Assembly: GCF_024347415.1 (NCBI RefSeq)
Contig: NZ_AP025477.1
Coordinates: 1,798,001 to 1,862,000 of the forward strand
Direction: 5' to 3'
Source: Vibrio crassostreae
Lineage (GTDB): Bacteria; Pseudomonadota; Gammaproteobacteria; Enterobacterales; Vibrionaceae
DNA length: 64,000 nt
Shown: positions 7,786 through 15,351 of the stretch, in pieces
Numbering within the stretch: the first letter of the stretch is position 1
How the letters are laid out: each line of letters begins with the position of its first letter
Notes under the pieces: generated by a model
What the model was told of the DNA's origin: nothing
Databases searched by the model: none
Seen by the model: only the letters and a program-made list of their open reading frames with translations
Translations under genes and position numbers: made by a program

Positions 7786-10443
7786 ATGGCTAAAATTCAT
7801 GTAATTCCGCATACACACTGGGATCGTGAGTGGTATTTTACTCAACAAGACAGTGACGTCTTAGCTGCATACAACTTTACTAAAGTGATTGAAACGCTAG
7901 AAGAACAGCCAGAATACAGCTGTTATCACCTAGACGGTCAGTCTTCAATTGTTGAGGATTACCTTAAAGTCCTGCCACACATGCGTGAGCGCTTGGCACA
8001 GTTGGTCGTGGATAAGCAACTATTCATTGGTCCTTGGTATACCCAAACGGATACTTACAACGTCGCTGGTGAATCGATTATCCGTAATCTGAAATACGGT
8101 ATGCACATTGCCGAAAGCTTAGGGCACAGTATGAAGGTTGGCTACTTGCCTGATACCTTTGGACACAACGCGCAAATGCCAACGTTATTTAAAGGCACCG
8201 GTATTGATAACATCATCTTTTGGCGAGGCATTGACTACGACCAACAAGTAGAACGTTCGAACTTTAACTGGCGCTCGGCTGGTGGTGATGAAATTTATGC
8301 TTATAACTTGGTACATGGTTATGGTGCTGCGAAGAATATGGTTGCAACATCGGAGCATTTAGACAAAAAAATCTTCCCAATGGTTGAGAAAATTAAATCA
8401 CTTTCTGGTTTGAATGAAGTGCTGATCCCATCGGGTGGTGACCAAGTCAATATTGATCCTGAGCTTCCAAAAACGTTACAGGCAGCAACGCAGCGCTCCC
8501 CAGACAACGACGTGTACGCAATCTCATCGATGGAAGCATTCGTTGATGTACTCCGAGCTAACAGTGATAGTTTCGAAACTTACGACGGTGAATTCAAAGT
8601 CCCGCGCTATGCTCGAATTCACAAGACGATTGGATCCGTTCGATACGACATTAAGAAGCTTAACTTTGATATTGAGCAGTTCCTAATTAAGAAGCTTGAA
8701 GTGGTTGTTGCTATAGCTAAAGCGCAAGGCATCACGGTACACACAGAGCTGATTGATATCGCGTGGAAGAAGATTCTTGAATGCCACGCGCACGATAGCA
8801 TTGGTGGTTGTAACAGTGATGCGACTAACGCCGATATCATGCACCGCCTCAAGCAGGCTCAAGAAATCTGTCATGGCTTATATAACCTAGTGATTAAAGA
8901 GATTGCGAGCAGTTGTCACGATGACGAGTTGATGTTGTTCAACGGACAACTTCAACCTTACACGGGGTTCGTTAAAGCGGTTGTATTCAGTTCGCATGAG
9001 AACATCGTCATTACTGATGGTCAACAAGAGTGCGCAATCGAAGTGATCAAACGTGAAACTTTAGATGGTGGCAAGGTCATTGAGGTCACTAAAGATGGTG
9101 AGAAAGAAGTATCCGTGCCGCCTTACTACCGTTTTGAATTAAACATTTCGGTGAATGATTTACCTGCTATGGGATATCAGGTATTTGAGGTTCAGAGAAG
9201 CAATCAAAGCAACCGAAAAGTTGAAGTACGAGATCAAACATCGATAGAGAACGGTTCGCTTATGTTGACGTGTGAGGGGAGTCAACTTCAATTAGTCGAC
9301 AAAAATACCAACCGTGTTATTCCTCAACTTCTCACGTTTGAGGAGCAGGCGGACGACGGTGACTCTTATGATTTCTCGCCACTAAGAGGTGATACACCAC
9401 TTTATAACCAAACGATTGAACTCATTGAGACGCAGATTGGTGACACCGAACAAGTGATGAAGGTACGAGCAACATTAGACATCCCTGTTGATCTTGATGC
9501 CCGCGTCGCGAATCAAAATGATCACCAAGCGGTGTTTGATGTGATGTTAACGCTTTGCAAAGATAACCAGCAACTCGTTGTAAGCATTGTCACGATTAAC
9601 CAAGCAAAAGATCATCGAGTGCGTGTCTTGGTCAATTCTGATGTTCAAACTAACACTTCGATCAGTACTCAGCCATTCGCTTTGATGGAGCGACCTGTCG
9701 AACCATCGATTTCTGGTTGGGAGAAAAGCTTCCGTGAGTGCCCAATTGATGTAGAAACCACTGATGGTGCCGTAGCACTAGCCAGCGAAAACAAAGCGCT
9801 AGTCATTAATGGCAGCGGCCTTAAAGAGTTCCAAGTTATCAAAGGAGAGCACTCAGACAAGATTGCGCTCACTCTATTTAAATCAACGGGTGTACTTGGA
9901 AAAGATGATCTAGCGTGGCGACCTGGCCGAGCTTCTGGCATCAATAATACGGTTGTTCATACACCGGATGCTCAATTACAAAAATCCATGCAATTTAGTT
10001 TTGCTCTCGCTCTTACTGAAGATGCGCACCACAGCACGGTGCGTAAGCTAGAGCGCCAATATCTCGATGTGCCGTTTAGCTACCAAAAACAAACACTGAA
10101 CAGTTTTGAGAATCGATTAGAGCGTTTCCAAGTGCGGTTCGACGCACGTGACCGTTTGGCCTCGTTTAGCCTGTTGTCGATGACTCAAGCATTAGAGTTA
10201 TCGAGTATTGGTCACTCCTTTTATAAAAAAGAAGCAGTGATTATCCGATTATTTAATCCTACGGATTCGGAAGTCGACCTTGATTTAAATGCGTTTGGGC
10301 AATTCAAACAAATAGAGTTGGTGGATTACCGAGAACAGCCAAAATTGTACACAGGTTCTGGAATCGATACTGGTGGACAGAGCTGTGTTGTGAAGCCCAA
10401 CAACAGTATTGATGTACGCGTAACGTTTAACGTTGCTCGATAA
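7786..10443 (+). CDS. mngB: GH38 alpha-mannosidase, MngB-like
   Basis: Cytosolic alpha-mannosidase of 885 residues, close to the length of E. coli MngB, which splits 6-phospho-mannosylglycerate into mannose-6-phosphate and glycerate. Seen: zinc motif HTHWD (H9, H11), predicted nucleophile Asp123 in LPDTFGHNAQMP, and HAHDSIGGCNSD in the middle helical domain; the C-terminal half is beta-rich. The frame extends upstream into the EIIBC gene, but MAKIHVIPHTHWD is the family start, so ATG 7786 is used (weak GAG ribosome site). The operon also has glycerate kinase and ManA, the two enzymes needed for exactly the MngB products, which is the best support for the substrate. Confidence 0.9.
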   Translation: MAKIHVIPHTHWDREWYFTQQDSDVLAAYNFTKVIETLEEQPEYSCYHLDGQSSIVEDYLKVLPHMRERLAQLVVDKQLFIGPWYTQTDTYNVAGESIIRNLKYGMHIAESLGHSMKVGYLPDTFGHNAQMPTLFKGTGIDNIIFWRGIDYDQQVERSNFNWRSAGGDEIYAYNLVHGYGAAKNMVATSEHLDKKIFPMVEKIKSLSGLNEVLIPSGGDQVNIDPELPKTLQAATQRSPDNDVYAISSMEAFVDVLRANSDSFETYDGEFKVPRYARIHKTIGSVRYDIKKLNFDIEQFLIKKLEVVVAIAKAQGITVHTELIDIAWKKILECHAHDSIGGCNSDATNADIMHRLKQAQEICHGLYNLVIKEIASSCHDDELMLFNGQLQPYTGFVKAVVFSSHENIVITDGQQECAIEVIKRETLDGGKVIEVTKDGEKEVSVPPYYRFELNISVNDLPAMGYQVFEVQRSNQSNRKVEVRDQTSIENGSLMLTCEGSQLQLVDKNTNRVIPQLLTFEEQADDGDSYDFSPLRGDTPLYNQTIELIETQIGDTEQVMKVRATLDIPVDLDARVANQNDHQAVFDVMLTLCKDNQQLVVSIVTINQAKDHRVRVLVNSDVQTNTSISTQPFALMERPVEPSISGWEKSFRECPIDVETTDGAVALASENKALVINGSGLKEFQVIKGEHSDKIALTLFKSTGVLGKDDLAWRPGRASGINNTVVHTPDAQLQKSMQFSFALALTEDAHHSTVRKLERQYLDVPFSYQKQTLNSFENRLERFQVRFDARDRLASFSLLSMTQALELSSIGHSFYKKEAVIIRLFNPTDSEVDLDLNAFGQFKQIELVDYREQPKLYTGSGIDTGGQSCVVKPNNSIDVRVTFNVAR

Positions 10444-10454
10444 GGATTAAGAAC

Positions 10455-12155
10455 ATGATTGAACAAATGATTTTCAATAAAGTTGCTGATATTTATGGCA
10501 AAGAGCATGCAAATTCAATTACTAAAGAGATCTTAGCCTTAATTGAGAAATGGAAACCAAGCGCTCCGCAATACGCACCGTGGGTGGATGAACATACATC
10601 TTACTTGATTACTTACGGTGACAGCTTTGCTCGTAACGATGAAAAAACGTTGAGTAGCATGAAGATTTTTGCTGATAAGTACCTAAAAGGTTCAATCAGC
10701 AACATCCATATTTTACCTATGTTTCCGTACACTTCTGATGATGGCTTTAGTGTGGTCGATTATCGAAAAGTCGACGAGAAATTAGGCGGCTGGGAACATC
10801 TCAATGCCTTGTCTGAGAACTTTGATTTGATGTACGACTGCGTGATCAATCACATCTCAAAAAGCAGTGATTGGTTTCAAAGTTACTTAGCGGGCGATAC
10901 GCAATACCAAGATTACTTTGTTGAGTCTGACCCAAGCCTGGACTACTCGAGTGTTACGCGCCCCCGCGCCTTACCGCTCCTGACACCGTTTAGTAAGGCT
11001 TCGGGTGAGACATCTCATGTGTGGACTACCTTCTCTGAAGACCAAATTGACATTAACTTCCGTAGCCCGAAAGTGTTGCTAGAAAGTATCGATATTTTAT
11101 TGATGTATGCAGTAAACGGTGGCCGTTCAATACGCCTAGATGCCATTGGCTTTATTTGGAAAGTGTTAAATACCACGTGTATTCATTTGCCGGAAGCGCA
11201 TCAGATTATCCAGCTATGGCGAATCATCTTTGATGAGACGGTTCCTGGCGCGTTATTGATCACTGAAACGAATGTGCCACACAAAGAAAACATTTCTTAC
11301 TTTGGGCAAGGCAATGAAGCGCACATGGTGTACCAATTTCCGCTTCCTCCTTTGACGCTGCATGCTTTCATGAGTCAAAACAGTTCTGTATTGACTGAAC
11401 GGGCGAAAGGCCTAACCGAAGAAGCGATGGCCTCACTGCAGCAAGGGAATAAGACAACTTACTTTAATTTCCTTGCGAGTCATGACGGTGTCGGTGTTCG
11501 CCCAACGGAAGGGATTCTGACCAACGAAGATCGCTTGTTGATGTGTGAACAGGTTGAGCGTAAAGGTGGCCGAGTAAACTATAAAAACAATAGTGATGGC
11601 TCTCAGTCTCCTTATGAATTGAATATCAATTATTTAAGTGCGTTAACTGAAGCTTCCGATAGTGAGGATGACAAAGCGAGAAAATTCTTGGCGGCTCAAT
11701 CTATCTTGCTTTCATTTATTGGTGTGCCTGCCATTTATTATCACAGTTTATTGGGTAGTGAGAATGATATTAACGGAATGGTTGAATCAGGTATTAACCG
11801 CAGAATCAATCGTGAGAAGTTCGATTTAGATGAGTTAGAGGCGGAGTTAGCAGAAGCTGGTTCACTGCGCCAACAAGTTTACAGTCAAATGGTTGAGTTG
11901 GTGAGGTTGCGTAAAACTCAACCTGCATTTTCCCCACTTGCGAACCAAAAAGTTCTGTCACTAGGTGACAAGGTGTTTGCATTACAGCGCGGCGAAGGAG
12001 ATGAATCCATTCGTTTCGTTTTGAACTTAAGTGAGGCGCCGCAAGAGATTTGCCTTGATGCTGGTGGTTATGACTTGATTAGTCGTGAACAGTTAACAAG
12101 TGTCTTTACATTGAAACCGTATCAATTTGTTTGGCTAAAGAGTCATAAGGAATAG
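10455..12155 (+). CDS. GH13_18 glycoside phosphorylase, likely glucosylglycerate-type
   Basis: Alpha-amylase-superfamily phosphorylase of the sucrose phosphorylase/glucosylglycerate phosphorylase subfamily, 566 residues. Predicted nucleophile is Asp229 (SIRLDAIGF), acid/base Glu271 (LLITETNVPH) and stabiliser Asp in FLASHDGVGVRP. Family enzymes convert an alpha-glucoside plus phosphate to glucose-1-phosphate and the aglycone. E. coli YcjM and relatives act on glucosylglycerate. Setting among glycerate-glycoside genes favours that substrate over sucrose. Because uptake is by PTS, the enzyme may meet a 6-phosphorylated substrate; sucrose-6'-phosphate phosphorylases in this subfamily give a precedent. 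Specificity cannot be decided from sequence by eye. Confidence 0.85.
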   Translation: MIEQMIFNKVADIYGKEHANSITKEILALIEKWKPSAPQYAPWVDEHTSYLITYGDSFARNDEKTLSSMKIFADKYLKGSISNIHILPMFPYTSDDGFSVVDYRKVDEKLGGWEHLNALSENFDLMYDCVINHISKSSDWFQSYLAGDTQYQDYFVESDPSLDYSSVTRPRALPLLTPFSKASGETSHVWTTFSEDQIDINFRSPKVLLESIDILLMYAVNGGRSIRLDAIGFIWKVLNTTCIHLPEAHQIIQLWRIIFDETVPGALLITETNVPHKENISYFGQGNEAHMVYQFPLPPLTLHAFMSQNSSVLTERAKGLTEEAMASLQQGNKTTYFNFLASHDGVGVRPTEGILTNEDRLLMCEQVERKGGRVNYKNNSDGSQSPYELNINYLSALTEASDSEDDKARKFLAAQSILLSFIGVPAIYYHSLLGSENDINGMVESGINRRINREKFDLDELEAELAEAGSLRQQVYSQMVELVRLRKTQPAFSPLANQKVLSLGDKVFALQRGEGDESIRFVLNLSEAPQEICLDAGGYDLISREQLTSVFTLKPYQFVWLKSHKE

Positions 12156-12158
12156 CGC

Positions 12159-12779
12159 ATGAAACTATCTAACCTAACATCTGAAAACTTGATTCTATTA
12201 GATGCGGTATTTGACGATCGATTCGCAGCGATTCAAGCACTGACTGATAAAATTGACCAAGCAGGTAAGTTGACCAATAAACAACAGTTTTTAGATGCAG
12301 TTATGCTTCGAGAGAGCGAGGGCCCAACGGCGCTCGGTGAGTATTTAGCAGTGCCTCATGGTAAGTCCACCGCGGTTATTGAACCTACTTTTGCTTGTGC
12401 TTTTGTGAAAGATGAGTTGATGTGGCAAGGCATTGATGGTGATGAACCAGTGAATATGATCTTCTTGATTGCCATCCCGCCAGCTGAGGCCGGCTCAACG
12501 CATATGGAAGTACTGACTACGTTAACCTCTTCTCTTGTTGATGATGATTTCAGAGAGGAGCTATTGGCTGCTAATTCGACCAAACAAATTATGACGTTGT
12601 TTGGTGCTGGCGACGACAGTGTTCAACCAGACCATAACGATGAAAGCGAAGTCACTTCAGAGTCGAGTACACAACCAGACGATGAACCTGAAATGGCAAA
12701 AGATATCAGCCAGGTTACCTACCCGGTGGTTCTTGGTGTCGGGCTTCTTATTTCCGCGTTTTTGTTTCTACTGCTTTAG
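12159..12779 (+). CDS. PTS fructose-type EIIA with C-terminal membrane tail
   Basis: The EIIA phosphocarrier domain (about residues 1-150) accepts phosphate from HPr on His67 (YLAVPHGKS) and passes it to EIIB. It is followed by an acidic, serine-rich linker (about 150-183) and a hydrophobic stretch of about 20 residues (PVVLGVGLLISAFLFLLL) that ends the 206-residue protein. Free EIIA proteins are normally soluble and stop near residue 150, so the tail suggests anchoring beside the EIIBC permease. It starts 4 nt after the phosphorylase stop, indicating translational coupling. It supplies the EIIA missing from the EIIBC gene at 6299. Confidence 0.88.
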   Translation: MKLSNLTSENLILLDAVFDDRFAAIQALTDKIDQAGKLTNKQQFLDAVMLRESEGPTALGEYLAVPHGKSTAVIEPTFACAFVKDELMWQGIDGDEPVNMIFLIAIPPAEAGSTHMEVLTTLTSSLVDDDFREELLAANSTKQIMTLFGAGDDSVQPDHNDESEVTSESSTQPDDEPEMAKDISQVTYPVVLGVGLLISAFLFLLL

Positions 12780-12792
12780 GTGACTTCAAACG

Positions 12793-13956
12793 ATGAAAAT
12801 AGTGATTGCACCAGATTCATTTAAAGAGTCGTTAACGGCTAAACAAGTTTGTGACGCTGTTGAGAAAGGCTTTTCTGAAGTGTTTCCACAGGCTCAATAT
12901 GTTCATCTTCCTCTTGCTGATGGTGGTGAGGGAACGGTTGACATATTGATGCAAGGTTTAGAGGGCGAGATACGACTTTCGCCTGTGACCGGGCCGCTAA
13001 AGTTAGATTCACTCGACTGTGGTGTGACGGCTCAATGGGCGCTACTTGATGACGGCAGTACTGCCTTAATTGAAGTGGCGGCGGCATCAGGCTTAGACCT
13101 GCTCGATGTTTCTCAACGTAACCCTGCAGTGACCACTACCTATGGTACTGGCGAGCTAATATGTGAAGCTTTAGATCTAGGGGTGAGCAAAATAATGCTT
13201 GGCCTAGGTGGTAGTGCAACCAACGATGGCGGGGCTGGTATCGTACAGGCCTTAGGTGGAAAGCTACTGGATCGCGAAGGTAACGAATTACCGAAAGGCG
13301 GTGCTGCGCTTTCTAATCTTGCCCGCATCGATTTGTCTGGTGTTCATCCCCGTTGTAAGCAAGTGGAATTCATAGTGGCATGCGATGTTGCGAACCCACT
13401 TGTTGGGGTTAATGGAGCTAGTGAGGTGTTTGGTCCTCAAAAAGGAGCGTCTTCAAGTTTGATTGCTGAATTAGAGCGTTGTTTATCTAATTTTGCCAAC
13501 GTTGCTTACTCAATAACGGGTGTCGACCGTTGTTCTAGTGCTGGGTTCGGAGCTGCGGGTGGGACCCCTTTGGGTGTCTCCTTGTTATTTGATGTTCAAA
13601 TTAAGCCTGGAATTGAGATGATTTTAGATGCGTTAGACGCAGATAAGGTTCTAGAACAGGCAGAGCTGGTGATTACGGGCGAGGGTCAAATGGATAACCA
13701 AACCCTGCAAGGTAAAACGCCATTTGGCATTGCTAAGCGAGCTAAGGCGAAGTCGATTCCAGTGATTGGAATTGCAGGTTCTTTAGGTTCTGAAATCGAT
13801 GATTTATACGCCACAATCGACAGTGCTTTTGCCTCCGTTCGCTCACCGCAAAGTCTTGAACAAGTGCTTCAAGAGGCGAGTATGAACGTGACTCGAACGT
13901 CTAGAAATATCGCGGCTACCCTCAAGCTGGGCGCGTCAATGATTAATACTAAGTAG
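12793..13956 (+). CDS. Glycerate kinase (GarK/GlxK type)
   Basis: Type-1 glycerate kinase of 387 residues. Seen are the N-terminal MKIVIAPDSFKESLTA and LPLADGGEGTVD, GLGGSATNDGGAG in the middle and ITGEGQMDNQTLQGKTP near the C-terminus, all typical of the family, which makes 2-phosphoglycerate from D-glycerate and ATP. In this operon it disposes of the glycerate released by both the mannosidase and the phosphorylase, sending it to lower glycolysis. It follows the EIIA gene by 13 nt; the ribosome site is weak. Confidence 0.93.
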   Translation: MKIVIAPDSFKESLTAKQVCDAVEKGFSEVFPQAQYVHLPLADGGEGTVDILMQGLEGEIRLSPVTGPLKLDSLDCGVTAQWALLDDGSTALIEVAAASGLDLLDVSQRNPAVTTTYGTGELICEALDLGVSKIMLGLGGSATNDGGAGIVQALGGKLLDREGNELPKGGAALSNLARIDLSGVHPRCKQVEFIVACDVANPLVGVNGASEVFGPQKGASSSLIAELERCLSNFANVAYSITGVDRCSSAGFGAAGGTPLGVSLLFDVQIKPGIEMILDALDADKVLEQAELVITGEGQMDNQTLQGKTPFGIAKRAKAKSIPVIGIAGSLGSEIDDLYATIDSAFASVRSPQSLEQVLQEASMNVTRTSRNIAATLKLGASMINTK

Positions 13957-13999
13957 TTGACTATGTTTGATTACTTGCAAGTGATACAAAGAAATATCT

Positions 14000-15187
14000 A
14001 TGTCTTTATTTAAATTAGATAATGTTATTCAACATTACCCGTGGGGAAGCAAGCAGTCTATTTCTGAACTGTTTGATATTCAAAACCCTAACGCCGAGCC
14101 TCAAGCTGAGATTTGGATGGGGGCTCACCCTAGAGGCTGCTCAAGAGTTGCTGATACAGGTCAGTTGCTATCGGAGGTTTTAAGCCAAGACTGCAAGGGA
14201 ATGTTTGGGGAATACACGGAAGCAAGGTTCGGCGAGCTACCTTATTTGTTTAAAGTTCTTGCGGCAGAAACCCCTCTATCGATACAAGTACACCCAAGTA
14301 AGAAAAAGGCCCAGCTTGGTTTTGAACGAGAGAATAAGCTAGGCATTAGTTTGGATGCATCGAATCGAAACTACAAAGATCCTAACCATAAACCTGAGCT
14401 GGTTTATGCGCTGACTTTCTACAAAGCTATGAATGGTTTTAGGCCTATTCAGCAAATTATAGAGCTGTTTAAAGAAGCAGAGATTAGCGCACTGGATATT
14501 GAAATATCAGCACTAGCAATTAATCCCAACAGCGAAGGTTTGAAAGTGTTTTTTACCTCGGTGATGACACTTGAAGGTGAGCGAAAAAAGTTAGCGTTAG
14601 AGCAGTTGTATTCAGCTTATGAACGTAGACCGAAGACTGCTATGGGGCGTGAAGCATTACAGTACAGCAAAGGCTTTGAACAGCATTATGTCGATGATAT
14701 TGGTTTGTTTTCGCCACTCATGTTGAACACAATCGAGCTTGCACCGGGTGAAGCAATGTTTTTGCATGCCGAAACCCCGCATGCTTATATCGAAGGCACT
14801 GGGCTAGAGATTATGGCGAACTCAGATAATGTGTTACGTGCAGGTCTCACTCCTAAGTTTATCGATGTACCTGAATTGATTGATAATACGTGTTTTGAAA
14901 CGACGGATATCGAAGGCATCAAACTGAAACCTATCGAGAAAGAAGACAAGTTGAGCTTCCCTATACCTGTTGATGATTTCGGCTTCGACATCTTGTCAGT
15001 GAGCGAAGAGATCAGCCAACAGTATCTACGGAGCGCAGAGATTTTATTTTGTATCGGTGGTGAGGTAACGATTTCAACTAAAGAGCACAAGTTAATGCTG
15101 AGTTCAGGCGAGTCAGCGTTCATCAGTAACGATGCTGGAATGTATGAATATCAGGGACAGGGAATACTTGCTCGAGCGTACAACTAA
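14000..15187 (+). CDS. manA: Mannose-6-phosphate isomerase, class I
   Basis: Type I phosphomannose isomerase, a cupin zinc enzyme of 395 residues converting mannose-6-phosphate to fructose-6-phosphate. Seen: LDNVIQHYPWGSK start, zinc-site motif SIQVHPSKKKA, NHKPELVYAL and EIMANSDNVLRAGLTPKFID. Last gene of the operon, 43 nt after the glycerate kinase and before a strong terminator. A dedicated ManA copy fits mannose-6-phosphate being the sugar product of the GH38 step. A second housekeeping copy elsewhere in the genome is likely but not visible. Confidence 0.95.
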   Translation: MSLFKLDNVIQHYPWGSKQSISELFDIQNPNAEPQAEIWMGAHPRGCSRVADTGQLLSEVLSQDCKGMFGEYTEARFGELPYLFKVLAAETPLSIQVHPSKKKAQLGFERENKLGISLDASNRNYKDPNHKPELVYALTFYKAMNGFRPIQQIIELFKEAEISALDIEISALAINPNSEGLKVFFTSVMTLEGERKKLALEQLYSAYERRPKTAMGREALQYSKGFEQHYVDDIGLFSPLMLNTIELAPGEAMFLHAETPHAYIEGTGLEIMANSDNVLRAGLTPKFIDVPELIDNTCFETTDIEGIKLKPIEKEDKLSFPIPVDDFGFDILSVSEEISQQYLRSAEILFCIGGEVTISTKEHKLMLSSGESAFISNDAGMYEYQGQGILARAYN

Positions 15188-15251
15188 GTCGAAATCTGGC
15201 TAGCTGTTCAGTGCCGAGTTGTTATTACTCGATCTATCTAGTCAAGTTAAC

Positions 15252-15280
15252 AAGGCCGACATCATGTCGGCCTTTTTTGT
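15252..15280 (+). terminator. Intrinsic terminator of the PTS-manA operon
   Basis: Perfect 9-bp stem AAGGCCGAC/GTCGGCCTT with loop ATCAT and a T-run on the + strand, 65 bp after manA. Confidence 0.93.
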
Positions 15281-15351
15281 TGCTGGCTTATCCCCTTAAC
15301 CTTGGTTCCGCTGATGAAAGCAACGCTTCGGTTAACTAAAGTAGCACTTAG

